Source: JAICIG01 sp035532215 (GTDB lineage: Bacteria; Planctomycetota; Planctomycetia; Pirellulales; JAICIG01). Taken from it: 16,136 nucleotides of DNA. Below are positions 6,734-12,907 of the stretch, piece after piece. The notes beneath the pieces were generated by a model that was not told where the DNA came from, ran no database searches, and saw only the letters and a program-made list of their open reading frames with translations. Position numbers and translations under genes: made by a program. The DNA is taken from assembly GCA_035532215.1 (NCBI GenBank), contig DATKRK010000458.1, forward strand, positions 1-16,136. Direction: 5' to 3'. The first letter of the stretch is position 1. Every line of letters begins with the position of its first letter.

Positions 6734-6835
6734 CGACGGGGCAGGCAAGAATGCCTGCCCTACTGAGCGACGGGGCAGACAAGAATGTCCGCCCTACTGA
6801 GCGACGGGGCAGGCAAGAATGCCTGCCCTACTGAG
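6734..6835 (+). repeat. Three tandem 34-bp palindromic units
   Basis: Units at 6734-6767, 6768-6801 and 6802-6835 are exactly head to tail. Units 1 and 3 are identical and unit 2 differs at three positions. Each starts CGACGGGGCAGG and ends CCTGCCCTACTGAG (or the unit 2 variant), and each can fold with a 9-bp stem, GGGCAGGCA-AGAA-TGCCTGCCC. The third unit overlaps the last codons and the stop codon of the EamA remnant on the minus strand. Confidence 0.85.
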
Positions 6836-7028
6836 GCGGTTGATCTGCGGCGCCGTATTGCACCAGTGCAACCATGGCGAAGATGCCGGTCAGAGCGACG
6901 CCTTGCAACAGCGTCACGCGCTCTTCGTCGAGCCAGCCCCAAACCATTGCGCCCACCGGCACGAGGTACGTCACCATGCCGGCGAACAGCGGCCCCTGGT
7001 CGAGCACCATCTTGTTGAACATCAGCAT
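6828..7028 (-). pseudogene. EamA/DMT-family transporter, C-terminal remnant
   Basis: The 66 codons encode what looks like the last two membrane helices of a drug/metabolite transporter. GPLFAGMVTYLVPVGAMVWG is typical of the final repeat of EamA proteins, followed by WLDEERVTLLQG and a last helix to VALVQYGAADQ. A full EamA protein has about 300 residues and ten helices; here a TAG stands directly before the first ATG in frame and nothing of the rest is seen upstream. The C-terminus seems complete, but its last residues and stop codon are encoded by palindromic repeat unit 3. Most likely a deletion remnant with no function. Confidence 0.7.
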
Positions 7029-7050
7029 GGCGGGCTAGAACGAGATTCGC

Positions 7051-7080
7051 TTTACACCCGAGCGAGCGATTCGCTATGCT
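7051..7080 (+). promoter_or_regulatory. Probable promoter of the 7141 gene
   Basis: TTTACA (7051-7056, five of six TTGACA positions), an 18-bp spacer and TATGCT (7075-7080). The expected start near 7087 gives a leader of about 54 bases carrying the AGGAGGGA ribosome site. It lies upstream of the EamA remnant's truncated end, in the opposite orientation. Confidence 0.5.
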
Positions 7081-7140
7081 CATCTTGGGGGCCAAGGGAC
7101 TGGCCGTATTCATTCTACCCAAGTCAGGAGGGAACGCATC

Positions 7141-7470
7141 ATGGATGGCGGTTTGAGAAGAGCGATGGCCGCGGGCGTGTTCGTCGAGTTCTGCGACGAG
7201 CGCGGCAACACCGTGGGGCAAGCCGTCTACGCCGATTGGCATGGCCGGCCGGTGCCCGTCGTGGGCGATACCGTGTGTTGCGCCGTTGTCTCGCCGATTA
7301 CCGGCCGCCGGCAAAAGTTGATTGGCTGCGTGGTCAGGCGCCACTTCGAAGTGCAGCACGAAGCGGACGGACGGCCGTGCGTGTGGGTGCGGCTGTTGCT
7401 GCAAACCATCGCCAAGCCTGCGGCGCCGAAGAGCGGACGGCTGCCGCGGATTCGTTTCTCGGCGAATTAA
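7141..7470 (+). CDS. Small hypothetical protein (109 aa)
   Basis: The ATG is preceded by AGGAGGGAACGCATC, a strong ribosome site at acceptable spacing, and by a recognisable promoter. There is no signal peptide or membrane segment. The centre, GQAVYADWHGRPVPVVGDTV, and the following VRRHFEVQHEADGRPCVWVR alternate hydrophobic and polar residues, as in a small beta-barrel or beta-sheet domain, and the C-terminus is basic. I do not recognise the family and assign no function. The TAA stop (7468-7470) overlaps the TAA of the convergent MFS gene. Confidence 0.65.
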   Translation: MDGGLRRAMAAGVFVEFCDERGNTVGQAVYADWHGRPVPVVGDTVCCAVVSPITGRRQKLIGCVVRRHFEVQHEADGRPCVWVRLLLQTIAKPAAPKSGRLPRIRFSAN

Positions 7471-8717
7471 GCCGAAGCCGCGTTTTGCAGCGCGATCGGT
7501 TCCGCTGCGCGGCGCGGCAAGGCGAAACATATCGCACTCGACGCGATGGAGACGCCGGCAAATGCGTAAAACGAGGCCGCCGGCTGCCCGAGTCGCTCGA
7601 ACAGGTCGATCGTGCCGATCGCCACCGGGCTGGCAAGTCCCCAAGTCAGGCCCATCGTCAGCCCGCTCGCGATGCGCTGTCCGTCGGGCAACAATTCCTG
7701 GCCGCGACTGACCACGAGCGGCAACGTCACGCCCAGGGCCAGCCCTGCCGCCGCCGCACAAACGCTGGACAGCATCGCTGGCGCCAAGGGGCAGATCGCC
7801 AACAAGCCCGCCGCCAGCAAGGGCAAGGCCCAGAACGCGCGTCGTTCGTTATGTCTGCGAACGAACGCGGCGCAAGCCACGCTGCCCCCGCCGATCGCCG
7901 CCATGAACAAAGATTGGGCCAACCCCACGTCGGCGTTCGTGCCGCCCGCTTCCTTGATCGCGAACGCCAACCCCAGCGGCACGCCCAGCACCGGCGTCGC
8001 GCGAAACACGCCTAAAGCCACGAGCAGCGCAAGCGATCGTTTCTTGCCGTGCAGCAATCGGCCGAGCGGCGCCTTGACCCGATCGCGGGGCGCGACGGGC
8101 GCCGGCGCACGTCGCAAGCCCCAAGCCACGGCGGCCAGCGCGGCCCAACCCCAGGCCAGGGTCCAGACCAGCGACGGCCGCCCATAAGCCGCGGTCAGCG
8201 TGCCGGCATAAAACGGTCCGAGCGCCTGCCCGACGTAACCGCCGATGGCGAAGATCGATAGCGCGCGGCTGCGATTCTCCGGCGCACATGAGGCCGCCAA
8301 CGCCGCCGCCTCGGGATGAAACGCCGCAATGCCCACGCCCCCCGCGGCCAGCAGCAGACACAGCGCCGCAAACGAATCGGCCATCGCCGCGCCGCAGATG
8401 CACGCGGCGCCGGCGGCCGGCCCCGCCCAAATCAGCCACCGCGCCTGGCGCCGTTCGGCCCAATAGCCGATCGGCAGTTGCAGCACCGAAGTCGACAGGT
8501 TCCACAGCACGAAGGCCGTTTGGAACTGCACGTCGCCCAAGGCCAAGTCGCTGCGCAAGTCGGGCCACAGCGGCTGGACGGTCAGCGCGATCGTGTCGAC
8601 CACGACATGGCAAACGGCGAGCAACAACAGCAGTTTCAGCGGCGGCACGGGCGGGCAATCGGCTTGGCGGCGAGGGGAGGTTGGCTTTGTTTTACGTGTG
8701 AATTTCAGCAAGTTCAA
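7467..8717 (-). CDS. MFS transporter, Fsr (fosmidomycin resistance)-like (416 aa)
   Basis: The protein has about twelve hydrophobic segments in two halves, as in the major facilitator superfamily. The MFS loop motif between helices 2 and 3 appears as GYWAERRQARWLI. AAFHPEAAALAA after the fourth helix resembles the AxFHPxxAxL segment of Fsr-type efflux proteins, and GGYVGQALGPFYAG follows in helix 5. It probably exports a small molecule across the inner membrane; the substrate cannot be told. The start is taken as TTG 8717, with AAAGG seven bases upstream; a GTG at 8648 just before the first helix (PPLKLLLLLAVCH) is a good alternative and would remove a basic, unconserved-looking N-terminus. 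The gene is divergent from the PEBP gene (150 bp between them) and convergent with the 7141 gene, the stop codons overlapping by four bases. Confidence 0.85.
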   Translation of the reverse strand: MNLLKFTRKTKPTSPRRQADCPPVPPLKLLLLLAVCHVVVDTIALTVQPLWPDLRSDLALGDVQFQTAFVLWNLSTSVLQLPIGYWAERRQARWLIWAGPAAGAACICGAAMADSFAALCLLLAAGGVGIAAFHPEAAALAASCAPENRSRALSIFAIGGYVGQALGPFYAGTLTAAYGRPSLVWTLAWGWAALAAVAWGLRRAPAPVAPRDRVKAPLGRLLHGKKRSLALLVALGVFRATPVLGVPLGLAFAIKEAGGTNADVGLAQSLFMAAIGGGSVACAAFVRRHNERRAFWALPLLAAGLLAICPLAPAMLSSVCAAAAGLALGVTLPLVVSRGQELLPDGQRIASGLTMGLTWGLASPVAIGTIDLFERLGQPAASFYAFAGVSIASSAICFALPRRAAEPIALQNAASA

Positions 8718-8867
8718 GGCGGGCCTTTACCAGGACCGCGGTTCGGGCACGATACAATGAAGGCGGTACAATGACGCAGGAGCGAAAACCGCTCGTCGCG
8801 CGTTCAACGAGCCGACGACGCAGCAAGCGCGCCATGACGACCCGACAACCGCCAGGGAGGTTCGCCC

Positions 8868-9350
8868 ATGACGATCGAGCTTTCGAGCGACGCTTTTTCG
8901 CAGGGAGCGAAAATCCCGCGAAAATTCACCGGCGACGGCCAGGACGTTTCGCCGCCGCTACGTTGGCAGAACGTCCCGCCCGATGTGCGAGAATTCGCCT
9001 TGATCTGCGACGACCCCGACGCTCCCAGCCCCGAGCCGTGGGTCCACTGGGTGCTGTATAAGATTCCCGCCGACGTTCGCGAACTACCCGAAGGGCTGCC
9101 GGCCGAGGTCAGGCTCAAGAGTCCGCACGGGGCCTTGCAAGGGCTCAACTCCTGGCCTTCGGGCCGCACGGTCGGCTATCGAGGTCCGGCGCCTCCTCGC
9201 GGCCACGGCACGCACCATTATCACTTCCGCCTGTACGCCTTGGATACGACGCTGCACCTGCCGGCTCAAAGCGACAAGCACGCGCTGCTCAAAGCCATCG
9301 CAGGTCACATCCTGGCCGAAGGCGAGTTGATTGGAACGTATGAACGCTAG
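8868..9350 (+). CDS. YbhB/YbcL family PEBP (Raf kinase inhibitor-like) protein (160 aa)
   Basis: This has the normal length and motif order of bacterial phosphatidylethanolamine-binding proteins: DDPDAP (48-53), VHWVLYKIP (59-67), GPAPPRG (106-112) and HHYHFRLYALD (116-126). These line the small anion-binding pocket characteristic of the fold. There is no signal peptide, so it should be cytoplasmic like E. coli YbhB. The biological role of these bacterial proteins is not settled. The ATG has GGGAGG upstream at good spacing, and this decides the start against longer in-frame options. Two near-identical TACAATGA blocks (8753-8760 and 8767-8774) lie in the divergent region and could contain a -10 box, but neither has a convincing -35. 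Confidence 0.92.
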   Translation: MTIELSSDAFSQGAKIPRKFTGDGQDVSPPLRWQNVPPDVREFALICDDPDAPSPEPWVHWVLYKIPADVRELPEGLPAEVRLKSPHGALQGLNSWPSGRTVGYRGPAPPRGHGTHHYHFRLYALDTTLHLPAQSDKHALLKAIAGHILAEGELIGTYER

Positions 9351-9408
9351 TCCGGCGCCGGCGGGAAAACGTTCCTGCTGGCAACCGCAGAGGCACAACC
9401 GTTCGTAG

Positions 9409-9428
9409 GTCAGGCTTTCCAGCCTGAC
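9409..9428. repeat. Short perfect palindrome after the PEBP gene
   Basis: GTCAGGCT-TTCC-AGCCTGAC is an 8-bp perfect stem with a 4-base loop, 59 bases past the PEBP stop. It uses the same GTAGGTC, GGCTTTC and AGCC words as the 42-bp units that follow, so it is probably a diverged member of the same family. A transcription-ending role is possible, but there is no T-run. Confidence 0.6.
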
Positions 9429-9730
9429 GCAACCAGGTCTTGTCAGGCTAGAAATCCAGCCCTTTGAAGGTGTCGTTTTGATAGCCTGGGAAATTTAGGG
9501 AGGTTCACGGCGAGCGACGCGCAAAAACACCGTCTTTTGTCGCGTGAACTCGCCTCGAATGGCTCGCCACCGCGCGAGCCACTGCGTTCGCTCATTCGTT
9601 GGCCGCGTGTGAAGTCACGGAAAACCCATCAAATTCCTCGGGAAAAAGCATACCACCTTCAAAGGGCTGGCTAGAAAGCCCGACCTACCTGACGCAACCA
9701 CGCTTTGTCCGGCTAGAAAGCCCGACCTAC
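9424..9730. repeat. Tandem pair of 42-bp palindromic units, first one split by an insertion
   Basis: The intact unit is 9689-9730. It begins CTGACGCAACCA and ends GGCTAGAAAGCCCGACCTAC. The other unit is found in two pieces: its first 31 bases at 9424-9454 and its last 11 at 9678-9688, directly abutting the intact unit. Joining the pieces gives exactly 42 bases, with four differences from the intact unit. The 20-base ending occurs twice, at 9669-9688 and 9711-9730. The DNA between the pieces is the mobile-element-like insert described separately. Together they account for most of the gene-free stretch 9351-9864; I see nothing else in 9731-9864 beyond the upstream region of the 9865 gene. Confidence 0.75.
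9455..9670. mobile_element. MITE-like non-autonomous element (about 216 bp)
   Basis: Perfect 17-base inverted repeats bound the element: CCAGCCCTTTGAAGGTG at 9456-9472 and its reverse complement at 9654-9670. It interrupts a 42-bp repeat unit whose sequence is restored when the insert and one copy of the flanking duplication are removed. The duplication is CTAGAAA (9448-9454 and 9671-9677), or up to GGCTAGAAA depending on where the right end is placed. The interior has no gene and is strongly foldable: GTTCACG/CGTGAAC (9503-9509 with 9543-9549) encloses CGAC/GTCG and CAAAA/TTTTG pairings, and GGCTCGC/GCGAGCC forms a second hairpin (9561-9580). Terminal inverted repeats, a target duplication and no coding capacity are the definition of a MITE. 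No parent transposase is in the window. Confidence 0.6.
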
Positions 9731-9864
9731 TTGTCGTCCGTCGATCTTCGCAAGCCGCCCAACTTGCCGGCGTTTGCAAATTGTGAAAGCTGGGATAGTT
9801 CCCAACCGCCGTTTCGGGTACTTTTCCAGGGCGAGTTTTTCCAAAAGAGCTTTTGTTCGATGCC

Positions 9865-10356
9865 ATGGATTACGAAGTCCAGCGCTGCACGCGGCACTGC
9901 GCCGCCAGCGGCCGCGAATTCCAAGAAGGCGAAGAGTTTTATTCGGTGCTCGTGGCCGAAGGCGCCAGCGTGCGGCGTTACGATTACGCCGTCGACGCCT
10001 GGTCCGGACCGCCGGAAAAATCGCTTGGCTATTGGAAGTCGCGAATGCCGACGCGCGAAGCCCAGGCGAACAAGCCGAAGTTGGCCCCTGGCGAGGTCAT
10101 GCTGCAACTGTTCGCCGAATGGGAAGCGGCGCCCGACAAACAAGACCTGCGTTACGTGCTGGCGCTATTGATGGTCCGCCGCCGCATTTTGCGTTTGGAA
10201 GAAACGCTGACCGACGAACCCGAGGGCGAAGTGCTGGTGCTTTATTCTCCGCGCGACGAGAACCTTTATCGCGTGCCGGTCGTAATGCCTGGCGAAGCCC
10301 GCATCCAAGAGATTCAGGATGAGCTGGGAAATCTGTTGTTTGCGAGCTCCTCGTAA
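9865..10356 (+). CDS. Conserved cytoplasmic protein of unknown function with N-terminal C-x3-C (163 aa)
   Basis: The start is taken as ATG 9865; the frame also opens at a TTG at 9853, but neither has a Shine-Dalgarno. The N-terminus MDYEVQRCTRHCAASGREFQ holds Cys8 and Cys12, followed by EGEEFYSVLV. It looks like half of a zinc-knuckle-like site, though no second cysteine pair exists. Further segments are DAWSGPPEKSLGYWKSRMP (44-62), a helical APGEVMLQLF, VLALLMVRRRIL, and a C-terminal VPVVMPGEARIQEIQ. I recall very similar proteins as widespread hypothetical proteins in planctomycetes but know no function for them. There is no export signal. The LolA-like gene starts 52 bases downstream in the same direction, so the two are probably one operon. 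Confidence 0.8.
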   Translation: MDYEVQRCTRHCAASGREFQEGEEFYSVLVAEGASVRRYDYAVDAWSGPPEKSLGYWKSRMPTREAQANKPKLAPGEVMLQLFAEWEAAPDKQDLRYVLALLMVRRRILRLEETLTDEPEGEVLVLYSPRDENLYRVPVVMPGEARIQEIQDELGNLLFASSS

Positions 10357-10408
10357 ACGCGCCGCGGCGGCGAGGCGCCGACGCCCTTCACCTTGCGGAG
10401 TACGGATC

Positions 10409-11335
10409 GTGGCCCGACAGACCCGCTTTTGGCTGCTGTTGTCGACGCTGCTGGTCTCGGCCAGCGGCGCCAGTTGCCCGCAAATGCTCTACATGAATCG
10501 CCCGGCCGGACCGCGGGTGCTGCCGGTCACGCCGACGATGAGCGACGTGATCCAGGTCGTGAACGCCAACACCTCGCGGGTGCAGTCGGTGTACACCGAG
10601 CACGCGACGATCAGCGGCCCCTTTCCGTTTTCGCTGCGAGCCAAAGTGGCGATTGAAAGGCCGCAGCGATTGCACCTCTGGGCCGATACGATGATGACCG
10701 GGCCGGAGGTCGACCTGGGCAGCAACGACGAGATGTTCTGGTTCTGGGCCAAGCGCGTGCCGCCGCCGGCGGTGTTCTTCTGCCGCCACGATCAATTCGC
10801 CCTCAGCGCTGCGCGGAATCTGCTGCCGGTCGAGCCCGAATGGCTGATCGACGCCTTCGGACTGACCACGCTCGATCCGAACGTCCAGCATCGCGGCCCG
10901 ACGCTCGTCGGCGGGCGGATCCGAATTGACTCGCCTTTGCAAACGTCCAACGGGCCGATGAGCAAAGTCACGTTCCTCGACGAATCGCAGGGCTGGGTTC
11001 TGGCTCAGCATTTGTACGACTCGCAGAACAAGCTCGTGGTCAGCGCGATTTCCAGCCGTCATTGGCGCGATCCGGCAACGGGCATCGTGCTGCCGACGCG
11101 GATTGAATTGCAGACGCCGGCCACGGCCAGTGCGCCGCTGTTCTCGCTACAACTGGATATGCACGACCTGCAAGTCAACAAACTACCGCCGAACCCGCAG
11201 TTGTGGACGATGCCGTCGTATCCCGGCTATCCGCCGATGAATCTGGCCGATCCGAACCTGCGGATCGCCCCGCCAGGCGGCGCAGCGGTTCCGGCCGGCG
11301 CCACCCGCCCGGCGCAGCCCCAGGTGCGCTATTAG
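10409..11335 (+). CDS. LolA-like exported protein, possible lipoprotein (308 aa)
   Basis: The GTG at 10409 is chosen because GGAG stands eight bases upstream and a clear signal peptide then begins at once: RQTRFWLLLSTLLVSASGAS, followed by Cys23. The longer frame from 10319 overlaps the previous gene and encodes only Arg-rich sequence. GAS-C is a poor lipobox because Gly is at -3, so either lipidation or ordinary cleavage is possible. The mature region opens with DVIQVVNANTSRVQSVYTEH and continues through KVAIERPQRLHLWAD and SNDEMFWFWAKR. That is the pattern of LolA/LppX-fold proteins, half-barrels that carry lipid or lipoproteins in the periplasm: 'model runs over residues, strand, image of surface'. 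The C-terminus is Pro/Ala-rich. A role in outer-membrane lipoprotein or lipid handling is inferred from fold resemblance only. Confidence 0.75.
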   Translation: MARQTRFWLLLSTLLVSASGASCPQMLYMNRPAGPRVLPVTPTMSDVIQVVNANTSRVQSVYTEHATISGPFPFSLRAKVAIERPQRLHLWADTMMTGPEVDLGSNDEMFWFWAKRVPPPAVFFCRHDQFALSAARNLLPVEPEWLIDAFGLTTLDPNVQHRGPTLVGGRIRIDSPLQTSNGPMSKVTFLDESQGWVLAQHLYDSQNKLVVSAISSRHWRDPATGIVLPTRIELQTPATASAPLFSLQLDMHDLQVNKLPPNPQLWTMPSYPGYPPMNLADPNLRIAPPGGAAVPAGATRPAQPQVRY

Positions 11336-11384
11336 CGGTTGTGCTCGCCGCGGTTTTTGATACCAATGACGAGTATGTAGCATC

Positions 11385-11403
11385 CCTCTCCCTCCGGGAG
11401 AGG
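11385..11403. terminator. Hairpin after the LolA-like gene (repeat-like, possible terminator)
   Basis: CCTCTCCC-TCC-GGGAGAGG is an 8-bp stem with a 3-base loop, about 50 bases after the stop at 11335. No T-run follows; instead the sequence continues TTAGGTGAGGG, which resembles the CCCTCTCCC / GGTGAGGG interspersed hairpins seen in many bacterial genomes. It could stabilise or end the transcript, or be only a repeat. Confidence 0.45.
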
Positions 11404-11483
11404 TTAGGTGAGGGCAATCGAACCGCAGAGGCCGTCTCTGCCCCATTGCATCACGACCTGAAGAAACGCCGGATTTTTCGCCC

Positions 11484-12683
11484 ATGCACGAGTTGACCCG
11501 TGAACTGTTCGTCAAAAACGACTCGAAGATCGTCATGTTGGTGGCCGACGGCCTGGGCGGGCTCCCGCTCGAGCCAGGCGGCCTGACCGAGTTGGAAACG
11601 GCCCGCACCCCGAATCTTGACGCCCTGGCCAAACGCGGCGTGCAAGGCGGCAGCATTCCGGTGGCGCCGGGCATCACGCCCGGCAGCGGCCCGGGGCACC
11701 TGGGGCTGTTCGGCTACGATCCGCTCAAGTACCAGATCGGCCGCGGAGCGTTGGAAGCCACGGGCATTGGCTTCGAACTCGGTCCGAACGACGTCGCCTG
11801 CCGCGGCAATTACTGTACGCTCGACGCTCAGGGAAATATCAGCGACCGCCGGGCGGGCCGCATTCCCAGCGAGGAGAGCGCGCCGCTGGCCGCCGTGTTG
11901 CGGAACGTGAAAGTTCCCGGCGTCGAAGTTTTCGTCGAACCGGTCAAAGAGCACCGCTTCGTGGCCGTGTTTCGCGGACCGGGCCTGGGCGGCCACGTTC
12001 ACGACACCGACCCGCAGGCCGTCGGCGTGCCGCCGCTCGATCCGGCCGCCGCCGATCCGGCCAGCCAGAAGACGGCCGACGTGGCCCGCGAGTTCGTGGC
12101 CCAGGCGCGCAAGCTGCTGGCCGACCAGCCCAAGGCCAACGGCCTGACCTTGCGCGGCTTCTCGCCGCGCCCCTCGCTGCCGAGCTACGAAGAAGTCTAC
12201 GGGCTGCGCGCCGCGGCCATCGCCGTCTATCCGATGTACAAAGGCTTGGCGCGGCTGGTGGGTATGGACCTGGCCGGCAAGGCGCAGACGCTCGGCGAAC
12301 AGCTCGACGTGCTTGCCGAAAAGTGGAACGACTACGACTTCTTCTTCATCCATTTCAAATACACCGACAGCACGGGCGAGGACGGCGCCTTTCAAGCCAA
12401 GGTGGCCCGCATCGAAGAACTCGACCAGGTCATTCCGCGCGTCACCGCGCTCGATCCGTCCGTGCTCATCGTCACCGGCGACCATAGCACGCCTAGCTAC
12501 CTGAAAAGCCACAGTTGGCACCCCGTGCCGACGCTGTTGGTTTCGAACTGCTGCCGCTACGACGGGCTCGAAGCCTTTGGCGAGCGGCAAAGCCTGCGCG
12601 GCGGGCTCGGCCAGTTCGAGGCCAAGCACCTGATGACGCTGGCCTTGGCCAACGCCGGCCGGTTGGGCAAGTTCGGGGCGTGA
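11484..12683 (+). CDS. apgM: 2,3-bisphosphoglycerate-independent phosphoglycerate mutase, archaeal type (399 aa)
   Basis: The enzyme interconverts 3-phosphoglycerate and 2-phosphoglycerate in glycolysis and gluconeogenesis through a phosphoserine intermediate, in the cytoplasm. It belongs to the alkaline-phosphatase superfamily. Visible sites are the metal ligand Asp22 in MLVADGLGG, RTPNLDALAKRG (41-52), the nucleophile Ser68 in PGSGPGHLGLFGYDP, Asp295 in HFKYTDSTGEDG (290-301), TGDHSTP with Asp333 and His334, and SHSWHPVP with His343 and His346. Length and order fit the ApgM family. In the D-x3-H metal motif, the position usually held by His (as in AGHDG) is Glu299 here (TGEDG), which may alter metal preference. 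The start ATG has no Shine-Dalgarno. There is no glycolytic neighbour. Confidence 0.9.
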   Translation: MHELTRELFVKNDSKIVMLVADGLGGLPLEPGGLTELETARTPNLDALAKRGVQGGSIPVAPGITPGSGPGHLGLFGYDPLKYQIGRGALEATGIGFELGPNDVACRGNYCTLDAQGNISDRRAGRIPSEESAPLAAVLRNVKVPGVEVFVEPVKEHRFVAVFRGPGLGGHVHDTDPQAVGVPPLDPAAADPASQKTADVAREFVAQARKLLADQPKANGLTLRGFSPRPSLPSYEEVYGLRAAAIAVYPMYKGLARLVGMDLAGKAQTLGEQLDVLAEKWNDYDFFFIHFKYTDSTGEDGAFQAKVARIEELDQVIPRVTALDPSVLIVTGDHSTPSYLKSHSWHPVPTLLVSNCCRYDGLEAFGERQSLRGGLGQFEAKHLMTLALANAGRLGKFGA

Positions 12684-12712
12684 TCGGCCGGAGCGCCGAC
12701 GTAGGCGGGTCG

Positions 12713-12737
12713 CACGCGGAGGCGCGGAGTTCGCGGA
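12713..12737 (+). repeat. Short GCGGAG tandem motif downstream of apgM
   Basis: Three imperfect units of 8-9 bases (CACGCGGA, GGCGCGGA, GTTCGCGGA) run head to tail. They lie about 30 bases after the apgM stop and resemble the period-8 tract at 12794. Confidence 0.4.
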
Positions 12738-12793
12738 AGGAAACGAGAGTCTTGCGGTCCCGGCTTTGCCTGTAGCTTAAGGCATAGCTCCTG

Positions 12794-12825
12794 TTTCGCG
12801 CTTTCGACCTTTCGCGTTTTCGCGA
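12794..12825 (-). repeat. Period-8 minisatellite, four units
   Basis: TTTCGCGC, TTTCGACC, TTTCGCGT and TTTCGCGA follow one another exactly, an 8-base period kept over 32 bases with changes in the last three positions. On the minus strand this reads as (N)CGCGAAA units. It lies in the gap before the metallopeptidase-like gene and has no coding potential. Confidence 0.55.
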
Positions 12826-12891
12826 TCCTCCTTTACGTCGGTCGGGCAAGGACGTGGTTTTGGTCGCCAAAAGGATCTTCGCGCGTCGGCA

Positions 12892-12900
12892 TGCTATGAT
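12892..12900 (+). promoter_or_regulatory. Extended -10 promoter element of the metallopeptidase-like gene (predicts leaderless mRNA)
   Basis: TGCTATGAT is an extended -10 box (TG, one base, TATGAT, five of six TATAAT positions). The expected start point, 6-8 bases on, falls at 12906-12908, on the ATG at 12908. There is no Shine-Dalgarno. The layout copies that of the GTPase gene (3579-3599). Confidence 0.5.
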
Positions 12901-12907
12901 GGCTAAG

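Noticed and set aside
6592..6835. CRISPR array
   Set aside because: The 34-bp units are directly abutting with no spacers and are themselves hairpins; no cas genes are present.
8753..8774. Two TACAATGA blocks as divergent promoters
   Set aside because: The -10 likeness is acceptable, but no -35 at proper spacing on either strand; kept only as a remark under the PEBP gene.
10319..10408. Upstream extension of the LolA-like gene
   Set aside because: It overlaps the previous gene, is Arg-rich, and would bury the signal peptide; GTG 10409 has a GGAG at proper distance.
11451..12629. 392-codon minus-strand frame opposite apgM
   Set aside because: Shadow frame; apgM on the plus strand has all active-site motifs.
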